Source of the DNA: Sphingomonadales bacterium
GTDB lineage: Bacteria; Pseudomonadota; Alphaproteobacteria; Sphingomonadales; Sphingomonadaceae
Assembly (NCBI GenBank): GCA_016721875.1
Contig: JADKHG010000001.1
Span: forward strand, 372,001-436,000
Direction of reading: 5' to 3'
Length of the DNA stretch: 64,000 bases
The position numbers and the translations under genes are program-made. Of this stretch, positions 30,516 to 40,348 are shown piece by piece (the first letter of the stretch is position 1; each line of letters begins with the position of its first letter). Below the pieces are notes generated by a model that was not told the DNA's origin, searched no databases, and saw nothing but the letters and a program-made list of their open reading frames with translations.

Positions 30516-31082
30516 CTATGCGGGCTTTTTTGCCACCCCGACCATCGCCGGGCGCAACAGCCGATCTTTGATCATATACCCAGCCTGCATTTCGGCAACG
30601 ACTGTGCCCGGCTCAGCATCCGCAGTTGGGATTTCGACCATTGCTTGATGCTGGTTGGGATCAAGCGGCATCCCCATGGCGGCAATGCGGCTGATGCCGT
30701 GCTTAGCAAAAACGCTGTCGAGTTCGCGCCCCGTTGCTTCCAGCCCGGTGACCACCGGAGCCAACTTCTCATCTTCGCGCATTTCGGCAGGGATCGCCTC
30801 CAGTGCGCGGGTGAGATTGTCGGACACCGAAAGGATATCGCGGGCGAAGTTGGTCGCCGCATAAGCACGGGCGTCGGCGGCTTCCTTTTCCATCCGGCGA
30901 CGCACATTCTGCACCTCGGCCTGCGCATAGAGAATGTCCTGACGCGCGGTTTCCAGCTCACCCGCCAGCTTGTTCAACTCTTCCGCTGCGCTGTCGGCAG
31001 CGTCGCCGCCATCCTGCAGATGCTCGGGCACGCCGTCCATTTCCTTGTCCGCCGTTGCGTCCATTTTATCCTTGTCGCTCAT
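30516..31082 (-). CDS. grpE: Nucleotide exchange factor GrpE
   Basis: GrpE releases ADP from DnaK. The 188-residue protein has an acidic N-terminus, a long coiled coil (LNKLAGELETARQDILYAQA) and the core motif ARAYAATNFARDILSVSDNL. It closes with the C-terminal beta domain (GTVVAEMQAGYMIKDRLLRPA), as in the family. It follows hrcA on the same strand with about 44 bases between them, the usual hrcA-grpE order. Confidence 0.97.
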   Translation of the reverse strand: MSDKDKMDATADKEMDGVPEHLQDGGDAADSAAEELNKLAGELETARQDILYAQAEVQNVRRRMEKEAADARAYAATNFARDILSVSDNLTRALEAIPAEMREDEKLAPVVTGLEATGRELDSVFAKHGISRIAAMGMPLDPNQHQAMVEIPTADAEPGTVVAEMQAGYMIKDRLLRPAMVGVAKKPA

Positions 31083-31126
31083 AATAGCCCCAATAGTCTT
31101 GTTGCAGGCGCATATAAGCGCTCACA

Positions 31127-32170
31127 TCATTTCATCAAGCGGGACAGGGCCTGCGCAGTGAAATCGACCATCGGGACGATGCGGGCATAGTTGAGCCGGG
31201 TGGGGCCGATGACGCCGACCACTCCGACGACCTTGCCGCCCGCCTCTCGGTAAGGCGCGGCGATAACTGAGGAGCCGGAGAGAGAGAAAAGATTATTTTC
31301 CGCGCCGATAAAAATCCGAGTCGCCTGAGCCTCGCGGGCATTGTCGATCAGCCGGGCGATTTCCTCCTTATTTTCCAGCTCATCGAGCAATTGCCGCACG
31401 CGTTCCAGATCATCGGCGGCGGCATCGTCGAGCAGGTGCGATTGCCCACGCACAATCAGTACCGGCCGTTCGTTGGCATCGAGCGACCAGACCGCGAGTC
31501 CTTTACGCACCAGATCGGCACTGGCCTTATCCAACGCAGCTTTTTGTCCGCGTATTTCCGCATCCAGCCGGACTAGGGCATCAGAAAGCGTCAGACCGGA
31601 AAGCCTTGCGCTGATATAATTGGCAGCCTCAACCAGCGCGCTGTCGCTGACCGAAGGGGTAATCGCGACCAGACGGTTTTCGACGCCGCCATCTGCGCCC
31701 ACCATGATCGCCAGCGCTTGCGTCGCCGATAGCCGGGCAAAACTGAACTGTTTGAGCACTACTTCACGCTTTGGCACCATCACCACACCAGCGCAGGCCG
31801 ACAGGCCGGACAGCGCAGCGGTGGCCGCCGCCAGCGCACTTTCGATAGGGCCGGATCCTTCGATCTGCGATTCGATGACGCGGCGTTCCTCGGCCGTTGG
31901 CTCCGCCGCCTGCATCATGCCATCGACAAACAGCCTCAGTCCGCTCTCTGTTGGCATCCGCCCCGCGCTGGTATGTGGCGCTGCGAGCAGCCCTGCCTCC
32001 TCCAAATCCTGCATTACATTGCGGATTGAGGCTGGCGAAAGGTTGAGCCCGCTGACCTTGGACAGCGTCCGCGATCCCACTGGCGCGCCCGATTCGAGAT
32101 AGCTTTCAACCACCACACGAAAAATCGTGCGGGTGCGGTCGTTGAGTTCGGTGATGGGCGTTATGGTCAC
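31127..32170 (-). CDS. hrcA: Heat-inducible transcription repressor HrcA
   Basis: HrcA binds CIRCE operators and represses groESL and other heat-shock genes. The 347-residue protein shows the N-terminal winged helix (RTIFRVVVESYLESGAPVGS, LSPASIRNVMQDLEEAG) and the conserved end VVGVIGPTRLNYARIVPMVD. It is divergent from rph and co-directional with grpE. I find no CIRCE inverted repeat upstream of it or of dnaK in this window. Confidence 0.97.
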   Translation of the reverse strand: MTITPITELNDRTRTIFRVVVESYLESGAPVGSRTLSKVSGLNLSPASIRNVMQDLEEAGLLAAPHTSAGRMPTESGLRLFVDGMMQAAEPTAEERRVIESQIEGSGPIESALAAATAALSGLSACAGVVMVPKREVVLKQFSFARLSATQALAIMVGADGGVENRLVAITPSVSDSALVEAANYISARLSGLTLSDALVRLDAEIRGQKAALDKASADLVRKGLAVWSLDANERPVLIVRGQSHLLDDAAADDLERVRQLLDELENKEEIARLIDNAREAQATRIFIGAENNLFSLSGSSVIAAPYREAGGKVVGVVGVIGPTRLNYARIVPMVDFTAQALSRLMK

Positions 32171-32251
32171 ACTGCATTAGTTAGCGCAGCGGCTTTGCAA
32201 AGCAAGTGCGGCCCGCTATGGCGCGCCGAACCCATCATCAGGAGACACTCC

Positions 32252-32965
32252 ATGCGCCCATCAGGACGCGCGCCAGACGAAATGCGCGCCATCTCAATCG
32301 AAACCGGTTTCACCAAACATGCTGAAGGCAGCGTGCTGATCAGCTTTGGCGACACCCGCGTGTTGTGCACCGCGAGCGTCGAAGAGCGCGTTCCGCCCTT
32401 TTTGCGCGGCAAAGGTGAAGGCTGGGTGACGGCCGAATATTCGATGCTGCCCCGCGCCACGCACACCCGCGGTAGCCGTGAAGCCGCCAAAGGCAAGCAG
32501 TCTGGCCGTACGCAAGAGATACAGCGGCTCATTGGGCGGTCATTGCGCTCTGTCGTCGATATGAAAAAGCTCGGCGAAATGCAGATTACGCTCGATTGCG
32601 ACGTGCTGCAGGCCGATGGCGGCACGCGCACAGCCTCGATTTCGGGCGCTTGGGTCGCATTGCGGCTTGCGGTCGACAAGCTGATGGCAGCAGGCAAGAT
32701 CAAGGAAGACCCGATCATGGCGCATGTCGCAGCGATCAGCTGCGGCGTCTATCAGGGAACGCCGGTGCTCGACCTCGACTATATCGAAGACTCGTCCGCC
32801 GATGCCGACGCCAATTTCGTACTGATCGAAGGTGGCAAGATTGCCGAAGCCCAAGCCACCGCCGAAGGCGCGCCCTATGATGAAGAAGCGCTGCTGCGCC
32901 TGCTTCGCCTTGCGCGCATGGGTTGCGACAGGATTTTTGCGGCGCAGGCAGATGCAGTGAAGTGA
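32252..32965 (+). CDS. rph: Ribonuclease PH
   Basis: RNase PH trims the 3' ends of tRNA precursors phosphorolytically. The 237-residue protein starts MRPSGRAPDEMRAI and includes the conserved GDTRVLCTASVE, GRTQEIQRLIGRSLRS and CDVLQADGGTRTASI blocks, as usual. It lies divergent from hrcA, as in many Alphaproteobacteria, and is followed by rdgB. Confidence 0.97.
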   Translation: MRPSGRAPDEMRAISIETGFTKHAEGSVLISFGDTRVLCTASVEERVPPFLRGKGEGWVTAEYSMLPRATHTRGSREAAKGKQSGRTQEIQRLIGRSLRSVVDMKKLGEMQITLDCDVLQADGGTRTASISGAWVALRLAVDKLMAAGKIKEDPIMAHVAAISCGVYQGTPVLDLDYIEDSSADADANFVLIEGGKIAEAQATAEGAPYDEEALLRLLRLARMGCDRIFAAQADAVK

Positions 32966-32993
32966 CGGTGAACTAAGGTCTACTCGCAGACTG

Positions 32994-33087
32994 TGTCATC
33001 CCCGACTTGATCGGGGATCCATGGTCTGAGATGTCATTTTAAACCTAGGCCTCAGTCCATGGATTCCCGCTTTCGCGGGAATGACAG
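32994..33087. repeat. Two-hairpin intergenic repeat between rph and rdgB (inverted copy)
   Basis: The parts TCCCCGACTTGATCGGGGA, CCATGG twice, and ATTCCCGCTTTCGCGGGAAT are those of the element at 19527-19620 read on the other strand. The centre, including TTTAAACCT, is partly conserved as well. Confidence 0.8.
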
Positions 33088-33105
33088 AAGGATGTGGGAA
33101 AGATC

Positions 33106-33747
33106 ATGTCAAACCACCGCAAACTCGCCCCCGGCAAACTCGTCATTGCCAGCCACAATGCTGGAAAGGTGCGCGAAATCCGGGCGCTGCTAGAACCCTT
33201 TGGCATCGAACCGGTGTCGGCAGGTGACCTGAACTTGCCCGAGCCGGAGGAAACCGGAACGACCTTTGCGGAAAACGCCCTGTTAAAAGCCCATGCCTCG
33301 GCAAAGGCATCGGGCCTGCCTGCGCTGGCTGATGACAGCGGATTGTGTGTTGCGGCTCTCGGTGGCGCGCCGGGCGTTTACACTGCCGATTGGTCAGAGA
33401 AGCAATGGTTCGAAGCTGATGCTTTGGGTGGCCCGGGACGCGATTGGTATCTGGCGATGGGCAAGGTCGAGGGAAAATTGGCGGAGCTTGGTCCCGATGC
33501 CGATCGCAGTGCCTATTTCACCTGCACATTGGCGTTGGCCTGGCCCGATGGTCATGCGGAACTGTTCGAAGGCCGCGTCAACGGCACGCTGGCATGGCCG
33601 CCGCGCGGGACGATGGGTTTTGGTTACGATCCGGTATTTGTACCGCTGGGCCGCACACAAAGTTTTGCCGAACTTGATCCGGCAGAGAAGCATGCGATGA
33701 GCCACAGAGCGGATGCGTTCCGGAAACTGGTTGAGGCGGTGTTTTGA
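33106..33747 (+). CDS. rdgB: RdgB/HAM1 family non-canonical purine NTP pyrophosphatase
   Basis: The enzyme hydrolyses dITP/XTP to keep bases clean. The 213-residue protein shows the substrate loop ASHNAGKVREIRALL, the catalytic ALADDSGLCVAALGG and GVYTADW, and the end FAELDPAEKHAMSHRADAF. The start at 33106 (MSNHRKL) or 33094 (in-frame ATG) cannot be decided. Its stop TGA overlaps the TTG start of hemW. Confidence 0.95.
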   Translation: MSNHRKLAPGKLVIASHNAGKVREIRALLEPFGIEPVSAGDLNLPEPEETGTTFAENALLKAHASAKASGLPALADDSGLCVAALGGAPGVYTADWSEKQWFEADALGGPGRDWYLAMGKVEGKLAELGPDADRSAYFTCTLALAWPDGHAELFEGRVNGTLAWPPRGTMGFGYDPVFVPLGRTQSFAELDPAEKHAMSHRADAFRKLVEAVF

Positions 33748-34903
33748 GCGATACGCTCGCCCTTTATATCCACTGGCCGTTCTGCGTTTCCAAATGCCCC
33801 TATTGCGACTTTAACAGCCATGTGCGCGACAGTGTGGGCCAAGTTGAATGGCGCCAAGCGTTGCTCGCCGACATGGGATATGAGGCGCGGCTAACGGCTG
33901 GTCGCAGGCTCGGCTCCATCTTTTTCGGTGGCGGCACGCCTTCGTTGATGCCGCCCGAAACCGCCGCTGCGCTCATCGGCGCAGCCGAAACGCATTGGGG
34001 ATTCGCGCCTGATATTGAAATCACGCTCGAAGCCAATCCGTCTTCGGTCGAGGCCGCGCGCTTTGCCGAGCTGGCGGCAGCGGGAGTGAACCGGGTGTCG
34101 CTGGGGTTGCAGGCGCTCGACGATGAAACGCTTTCCTTTCTGGGCCGTGCGCACCGGGTTGAGGAAAGCCTTGCCGCGCTCGACACTGCACAACGGCTGT
34201 TTGATCGGGTAAGCATTGACCTGATCTACGCCCGCCCGGAACAGACTGCGGCGGCATGGTACGCAGAGCTTGCGCGCGCCATAGGCTTTGGCACCACACA
34301 TATGTCGCTCTATCAATTGACAATAGAGCCGGGGACACGCTTTGCCACCGATGTCGCAAAGCAACAATGGACGCCACTCGACGATGACGCTGCTGCTGAT
34401 CTCTATGCCCTGACGCAAACACAGATGGAGGCAGCTGGCCTGCCCGCTTACGAAATCAGCAACCATGCCGCACCCGGACAGGAAAGCCGTCACAATCTCA
34501 CCTATTGGCGCTATCAGGATTATGTCGCCATCGGTCCCGGCGCACACGGACGGCGCTTGGCACAAGCGACGACGCGCCATCGCAAGCCCGAAAATTTCCT
34601 GAGCGGCGTTGCGCGCAATGCGCACGGGCTGAAAAGCGAGGAGACTCTCGATCCCGCAACACAGGCTATGGAAGCGCTGCTGATGGGGCTGCGATTGCGC
34701 GAAGGTGTGGATATCTCTGCTCTTGGTCGCCGTTTTGCAATCGACTCCGCTGATTTGCTCGATTGGGGGCTGTGGACAAATTGTGCACTCTTGGTTTTAT
34801 CCACAGCGATGCGGGCCGGGTAACGATAGTGCCAAAAGGCATGCCATTGCTCGATGCGATCCTGCCGCAGATTGTGGCGGTTGAGCCCGAGGCAGTCGAC
34901 TGA
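33744..34903 (+). pseudogene. hemW: Radical SAM family heme chaperone HemW (C-terminus frameshifted)
   Basis: HemW binds heme and an iron-sulfur cluster. The visible N-terminus has the radical-SAM triad (PFCVSKCPYCDF, CxxxCxxC) and the family blocks GGGTPSLM and LYQLTIEPGT. In a five-G run (34765-34769) the frame changes: as read the protein ends at 34823 with 359 residues, while the conserved end (DKLCTLGFIHSDAGRVTI, PKGMPLLDAILPQIV) continues in the next frame to 34903. One base added or two removed restores it. The start is TTG, overlapping the rdgB stop. Confidence 0.93.
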
Positions 34904-34915
34904 TAGCATCGCCAT

Positions 34916-35804
34916 ATGGCCGCAACACTTATCGAAGAATATCGTTCCTACCTCGCCCACAATCGCCGGCGGTCGGTGCACAGCGTACGGGCCTATGTGG
35001 CGACGGCGGAACGGTTGACCGAATTTTTAAGCGAGCATCTGGGCGAAGCGGTTTCGCGCACCACATTGTCCAAACTTGACGCCGCCGATCTGCGCGCGTT
35101 TCTGGCCTATCGCCGCGTGGACGGGCTGACCAATCGGTCAACCGCGCGCGAATTGTCGGCAATCCGCAATTTCCTGCGTTTTGCGTTGGGCGAAGACGCC
35201 CATCCCTGCGCTGAAAGGCCCGCGTGTTCAGCGCAGCCTGCCGCGCCCGGTAGATCCGGAAGCCGTTTTGGCGCTGGCCGGAGACGCCGCTGACAGCGCG
35301 CGCGAAAACTGGGTCGGTGCACGCGACTGGGCGGTGCTGCTGTTGCTCTATGGCTGCGGTATGCGGGTGAGTGAAGCGACCGGCCTGACCGGCGATGTTT
35401 TGCCTCTGGGCCAGACGCTGCGCGTCACAGGCAAGCGCAATAAGACGCGGATTGTGCCGTTGCTCGACAATGTGCGCGAGGCAATTGAGGGCTATCTGGA
35501 GCTCTGCCCCTATCCGCCCGCAAAAGGAGAACCCCTTTTTCGCGGGAGCCGGGGCGGTCCGCTATCCCCTGCCCTGATCCGCCGCGCGGTGCAGGGAGCG
35601 CGCAAGCGGCTGGGCCTTCCCGAAAAGACCACCCCACATGCGCTGCGCCATAGCTTTGCCACGCACTTGCTGGCGGGCGGAGCAGATTTACGGAGCTTAC
35701 AAGAATTGCTCGGCCATGCGAGCCTGAGTTCAACGCAAATTTATACCGCGGTCGATACCGCGATGCTGCTCGATGAATATGAGAACGCCCATCCACGGGC
35801 GTGA
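34916..35804 (+). pseudogene. xerC: Tyrosine recombinase XerC (frameshift)
   Basis: XerC resolves chromosome dimers at dif with XerD. The N-terminal SAM-like domain (residues 1-95) is in the first frame; after a three-C run (35199-35201) the rest is in another. The catalytic domain is complete there: Arg in YGCGMRVSEATGL, the Lys region TGKRNKTRIVP, HALRHSFATHLL, LGHASLSSTQ and the nucleophile Tyr in QIYTAVD. Removing one C restores about 295 residues. Assignment as XerC rather than XerD follows from its overall sequence and is moderate. Confidence 0.88.
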
Positions 35805-35860
35805 CTTCACGAATATTTAGCTGGAATTGCAAATAGGCAGAAATTAGCCGATACCAAGCA

Positions 35861-36454
35861 ATGGCAATTTGGAATCAGCTTTCGCTAGTTATTTTGGGCG
35901 CTGCGTTAGCTGGTATAGGCTGGCTGTTTCGGCGAAAAATCACCGGCTCGCACAAAGATGAACGTATTGCTCGATTGGACAAAGCGTTAGAGATTTCCGG
36001 CAAACTCCAACATTCTGGAATGTCGCTTGAACAAGCACAAGCGCTCGCTGAACGTTTGGCTGTAGGTACGGCAGCACTATCGGCTGACACGCTCCAACAT
36101 CTCTTACCTGATCTTTCGCAAGAGTCTGAATCAAGACCATTTAGCATTCTCGAAACTACTGCGGCGATGGGAGCTCAACTGGACGCCAGACTCAAGGTTC
36201 TCGATGCCCAAATATCAGAAGTATTGCTTAAAATTGAGATGATTTGTGATGACGGAGATTACTGGCATGCCATTGACCAAGCGCAAGCTGCTTGGGTTAA
36301 ATATCGTGAAGCCGAAGGCTACGCAGCTGCAACCGAAATGGCAGGCGGAACTGGTAGAACAGTGAATTCATTAGCGATCGAGATCGCTGTGACCGAGGAG
36401 CGCATCAAATATCTCAATGATTTCCTTGCTGAAAAAATCCAACTCTACGGATGA
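35861..36454 (+). CDS. Membrane-anchored LprI-like (DUF1311-type) protein
   Basis: A 197-residue protein with one N-terminal transmembrane segment, a charged middle, and a C-terminal half with the pattern of lysozyme-inhibitor LprI-like domains (QAQAAWVKYREAEGYAA, then TEERIKYLNDFL). Proteins of that domain are periplasmic and may protect against lysozyme. The gene is lower in GC than its neighbours and lies 4 bases from the gshB stop on the other strand. Confidence 0.65.
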   Translation: MAIWNQLSLVILGAALAGIGWLFRRKITGSHKDERIARLDKALEISGKLQHSGMSLEQAQALAERLAVGTAALSADTLQHLLPDLSQESESRPFSILETTAAMGAQLDARLKVLDAQISEVLLKIEMICDDGDYWHAIDQAQAAWVKYREAEGYAAATEMAGGTGRTVNSLAIEIAVTEERIKYLNDFLAEKIQLYG

Positions 36455-36457
36455 CTC

Positions 36458-37410
36458 TTAACGATCTCCCAGGTTTGCTACAACCGCATCCCAGATCATC
36501 GCCGCCGTATCGGTGCCGTTGAACCGGTCAATCGCCACAATCCCCGTTGGCGAAGTCACGTTGATCTCGGTCAGCCACTCGCCACCGATCACGTCGATGC
36601 CGACAAAGATCAGCCCCAATTCCTTCAGACGAGGCCCCATCGCGGCGCAGATTTCCTTTTCGCGCGGTGTCAGCTCGGTCGCCTCCGCGCTGCCGCCCAC
36701 TGCCAGATTTGACCGAAACTCGCCTTCTCCCGGCCGGCGGTTGATTGCGCCTGCAACCTCGCCATCGACCAGCACAATCCGTTTGTCGCCTTTGGCAACA
36801 TCGGGAAGGAAGGGCTGCACCATGTGCGGTTCGGGCCAGGTGTTGTTGAACACCTCCATCAACGCGCCCAGATTGTCGCCTTCGGCAGGCACGCGGAAAA
36901 TCGCTTTACCGCCATTGCCGTGCAGCGGCTTGATGACCACCGCGCCATGTTCCTTCTGAAAGGCGCGGATTTCATCCTGAGAACGCGTAATCAGTGTCGG
37001 CGGCATGAAGCGGCGATAGTCGAGCACCATCACCTTTCAGGCGCGTTCCTGACACTGACCGGATTGTTGACCACCAGCGTCTCGCCCTCGATCCGTTCGA
37101 GCAAATGTGTTGCGGTGATATAACCGACGTGAAAGGGCGGGTCCTGCCGCATCATCACTGCGTCGACATCATGCCCCAGATCGATCCGTTTAGCCTCGCC
37201 AAAACGGTAATGCGTACCAGCCACGCGCTGCACATCATGCACCGGGCGCGCAATCGCAGTCAGCCGGTCGTTGGCATCAAGCGTGAGCGAACCTACATCA
37301 TAGTGCCAGATGTCATAGCCGCGCGCCTGTGCTGACAGCATGAGAGCAAAGCTGCTGTCACCGTTGATGTTGATCCCGTCCATCGGGTCCATCTGAAACG
37401 CTACGCGCAT
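36458..37410 (-). pseudogene. gshB: Glutathione synthetase (frameshift)
   Basis: GshB adds glycine to gamma-glutamylcysteine. The first 126 residues (MRVAFQMDPMDGININGDSS, VMMRQDPPFHVGY, VNNPVSVRNAPE) are in one frame. The ATP-grasp half begins in the next frame (VMVLDYRRFMPPTLITRSQD) after a three-T run on the + strand (37035-37037), where one base seems missing. It then runs to DVIGGEWLTEINVTSPTG and the usual end. Total about 317 residues as expected. It lies downstream of yraN. Confidence 0.93.
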
Positions 37411-37419
37411 AATTCGTCC

Positions 37420-37776
37420 TTATTCATGCCAGACATTGGCGAGATGCACCGGCAGTCGCCAAGGCGCAACCAGCATCACATCGATCCGTGCTTCCTCGGC
37501 ACCCTTTGCATAGCGCGGGTAGAGCATCTGCGCGGCGGCTGCAACGCGGCGCAAGCGCCATTCGTCAATCGCCAACGACAAGTCCGCCCCCTTTCTGCGT
37601 GTCTTTACCTCGACAAAGGCGAGCGTTTTGCCGCGCCGCGCGATCAGGTCGATTTCGCCACGCGGGGTTTTCAGCCTTTGCGCGACAATGCGCCAGCCTT
37701 GCAGGCGCAGCCACCATGCGGCGATCGCTTCCCCTCGCCGCCCGCGCGCCTCGGCCAGCTCGCGTTTGTTGGTCAT
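37420..37776 (-). CDS. yraN: YraN/UPF0102 family endonuclease-like protein
   Basis: A 118-residue basic protein with the restriction-endonuclease-like core: EIDLIARRGKTLAFVEVKTR (Glu-x-Asp ... Glu-Val-Lys) as in other YraN proteins. A nuclease role in DNA processing is suspected but not proven. It overlaps rsmI by 4 bases (ATGA). Confidence 0.92.
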   Translation of the reverse strand: MTNKRELAEARGRRGEAIAAWWLRLQGWRIVAQRLKTPRGEIDLIARRGKTLAFVEVKTRRKGADLSLAIDEWRLRRVAAAAQMLYPRYAKGAEEARIDVMLVAPWRLPVHLANVWHE

Positions 37777-38654
37777 TGCGCCTTTTTCATCGCGCTCGCC
37801 CGCGCGTAAAGCTCTGCCCGGTCCAGACCGAAGCGTTTGGCGACTTGTGCAGCGGCCTTTGAAACCGGAAGATTTTGCAATGCTTCGGTAAGCGCCGCAT
37901 CGACATCGCCTGTCTCAACACCTTCTGCTTCAGGTGGCCCGATCATCAGCACGATTTCCCCCTTGGGCTCCTTATCCTGATAGCGTTCGACCAGATCGAG
38001 CAGATTTCCGCGCACCAGTTCCTCAAACCGTTTGGTCAGTTCGCGAGCTACTGCCGCCTCGCGGTTACCCAATCCAGAGGAAAGCGCCGCCAGCGTCGTC
38101 GCCAGCCGGGGTCCGCTTTCGTAAAACACCAAAGTCGCCCGCACCCCTGCCAGATCGGCCATCGCCTCGTCACGCGCCTTGGCTTTGGAGGGCAGAAAAC
38201 CGGCAAACAGAAAACGGTCGGTGGGAAGCCCGCTGATCGACAAAGCCGCAATCGCAGCATTGGCACCCGGCGCGGTGCGCACGGTCACGCCTGCCTCATG
38301 CGCGGCTCGCACCAGTTTATACCCGGGGTCAGAAATCAACGGCGTTCCCGCGTCCGACACCAGCACCACCACGCTACTTCGCGCAGCCTCCAAAAGCCGC
38401 TCGCGATCGCTTTCGCTGCTATGGTCGTTATAGCGCACCATCCGCTTTTTTAGACCCAGATGGTGCAGCAATTTTCCGGTGACGCGACTGTCCTCGACCG
38501 CGACCAGTTCGGCTGCGCGAAGCAGTTCAACCGCGCGCTGTGACATATCCGCCAGATTGCCGATGGGGGTCGCAACAATGTAGAGGCCCGAATCGATTGC
38601 CTTTTGGCCCGATTGCTGGTCAACTGTGCTGTCGTCAGATGGGGTGAGTGACAT
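37773..38654 (-). CDS. rsmI: 16S rRNA (cytidine(1402)-2'-O)-methyltransferase
   Basis: RsmI methylates C1402 in the 16S decoding centre. The 293-residue protein has the tetrapyrrole-methylase fold: LYIVATPIGNLADMS, LVAVEDSRVTGKLL, VLVSDAGTPLISDPGY and the C-terminal KEPKGEIVLMIGPP. The start at 38654 (MSLTPSDDSTVD) is chosen because the fold begins soon after. It is divergent from the LpoA-like lipoprotein gene, the usual order in this group. Confidence 0.95.
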   Translation of the reverse strand: MSLTPSDDSTVDQQSGQKAIDSGLYIVATPIGNLADMSQRAVELLRAAELVAVEDSRVTGKLLHHLGLKKRMVRYNDHSSESDRERLLEAARSSVVVLVSDAGTPLISDPGYKLVRAAHEAGVTVRTAPGANAAIAALSISGLPTDRFLFAGFLPSKAKARDEAMADLAGVRATLVFYESGPRLATTLAALSSGLGNREAAVARELTKRFEELVRGNLLDLVERYQDKEPKGEIVLMIGPPEAEGVETGDVDAALTEALQNLPVSKAAAQVAKRFGLDRAELYARASAMKKAQ

Positions 38655-39863
38655 GAGTATGATCATTGCAGCAAGCGGTGCTTGGCCGCAACACGGAACG
38701 CGCGCTGAAAACAAATACCGCGCTACTCTGAGCCGGGTTTTGGCAGCAGGACTGCTGCTGTTCCTCGCTGCCTGCCAATCGGTTGTGCCAAAAGGCCAGG
38801 GACCGGAAGGTCCACCCCCGGTTGTTTCCCCCGATCCGGGCAATGTCATCGCCGCTGATGGCGACCGCCACCGTGTCGCCTTGTTGCTGCCAGTCACCGG
38901 ACCTGATGGCGATGTCGGCCAATCGATTGCCAATGCAACGACCTTGGCGCTGCTAGACACGCGCAACACCAATATCCGCATGACGACCTATGACACCGCA
39001 TTGGGCATCGATGCCGCCGTGCGCAAGGCTGTGGCCGATGGCAACCGCCTGATCCTCGGCCCGTTGCGCAGCGATGATGTCGTTGCCGTCGCCAATGTCG
39101 CACGTCCGGCAGGCGTCCCAATCATCAGCTTTTCAAACGACATTGGCGCGGCAGGATCAAACGTCTTTGTCATGGGGCATTTGCCCAACCAATCGATTGA
39201 CCGTGTAGTCCGCTATGCTCGTGGCAAAGGCATGACACGCTTTGGCGGGGTCGTACCCAAAAATGTCTATGGCCAGCGCGCACTTTCCAACCTGACAAAG
39301 TCGGTACGCGATGCGGGCGGCACACTGGTTTCGATACAGGAAATTGACGGCACCAGTATGTCGATTGACGCTGCGACCAAAAGCTTGGCGCCGTTGATGC
39401 CGTGCTGATCGCCGACAGCGGCCGCGTGGCCATTGCGACCATCCCTGCGCTGCGCAAGAATGGCAATGGCGGCGCCAAGGTGCTCGGCACCGATTTGTGG
39501 AACACCGATGGCGCGATTTCGAGCAACCTTTGATGCAGGGCGCGTGGTTCGCCAGCGTCTCCGACACGCTCTACAGCTCCTATGCCAGCAAATATCGTGC
39601 GCGCTTCGGCAAGGGGCCGATGCGGCTGTCGAGCCTTGGTTATGACCTCGGTTCTGCTGGTCGCGCGCGTTGCCCAGACGTGGAAACTTGGCACACGCTT
39701 CCCCGTTGACCGGCTGGTTGATCCCGAAGGTTTTATCGGCATAGATGGCGCCTTCCGCTTCTTCCCCAATGGCGTATCCGACCGGATGATCGAAGTGCAG
39801 GAGGTGCAGCAGGGCAAGTTTGTGACGATTGACGCCGCACCCAAAAACTTCCTCGGCAAATAA
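38653..39863 (+). pseudogene. LpoA/LppC-like penicillin-binding protein activator, three frameshifts
   Basis: These lipoproteins have a periplasmic-binding-protein fold and stimulate peptidoglycan synthases in related bacteria. An N-terminal hydrophobic segment with lipobox LAAC (residue about 39 from 38653) and the blocks RVALLLPVTG and LILGPLRSDDV are in frame. After a GG pair at 39387-39388, a TTT at 39517-39519 and a CC at 39646-39647 the frame moves each time, and each piece is clearly continuous in meaning (DAVLIADSGRVAIATIP, then MQGAWFASVSDTLYSSYASK, then LLVARVAQTWKLGTRFP to FLGK and stop). The exact start is uncertain. It is either a pseudogene or three errors. Confidence 0.82.
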
Positions 39864-39881
39864 GCGCTGACGGGTTCCGCC

Positions 39882-40337
39882 GTGCCGATCGAACAGGCGC
39901 GCCACTTTATGCAAGCCGCGCTCGAACTGGCGCGGCAAGCGGCTAAGGCTGGCGAGGTTCCGGTTGGCGCAATCGTCGTGCACGATGGCATCATTATCGG
40001 GCGCGGTGCCAACCGACCCATCGGCAACCACGACCCCACAGCCCATGCAGAAATCATCGCGCTGCGCGAAGCCGCCGCTACACTTGGCAACGACCGGCTG
40101 AACGGATGCGATCTTTGGGTAACGCTGGAACCCTGCGCGATGTGTGCGGGTGCCATCGCCCACGCTCGAATTGCGCGGCTCTATTATGGCGCAAGCGATC
40201 CAAAGGGCGGTGCAGTCGATCATGGACCGCGCTTGTTTGAACAGTCCACCGTCCATCATCGGCCAGAGGTTTATGGCGGTATTTGCGAGGATGAAGCGGC
40301 TGGACTGTTAAGGGCATTTTTTGCGGACAAAAGATAG
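39882..40337 (+). CDS. tadA: tRNA-specific adenosine deaminase
   Basis: TadA makes inosine at the wobble position of tRNA-Arg. The 151-residue protein has HAEIIAL (His ligand and catalytic Glu) and PCAMCAGAI (two Cys ligands), as in the family. The GTG start at 39882 lies soon after the lipoprotein stop, so they may be co-transcribed. Confidence 0.95.
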   Translation: MPIEQARHFMQAALELARQAAKAGEVPVGAIVVHDGIIIGRGANRPIGNHDPTAHAEIIALREAAATLGNDRLNGCDLWVTLEPCAMCAGAIAHARIARLYYGASDPKGGAVDHGPRLFEQSTVHHRPEVYGGICEDEAAGLLRAFFADKR

Positions 40338-40348
40338 GAGAGCAGCAA

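Noticed and set aside
32171..32251. CIRCE element near hrcA
   Set aside because: The expected nine-base inverted repeat was not found between hrcA and rph, nor upstream of dnaK.
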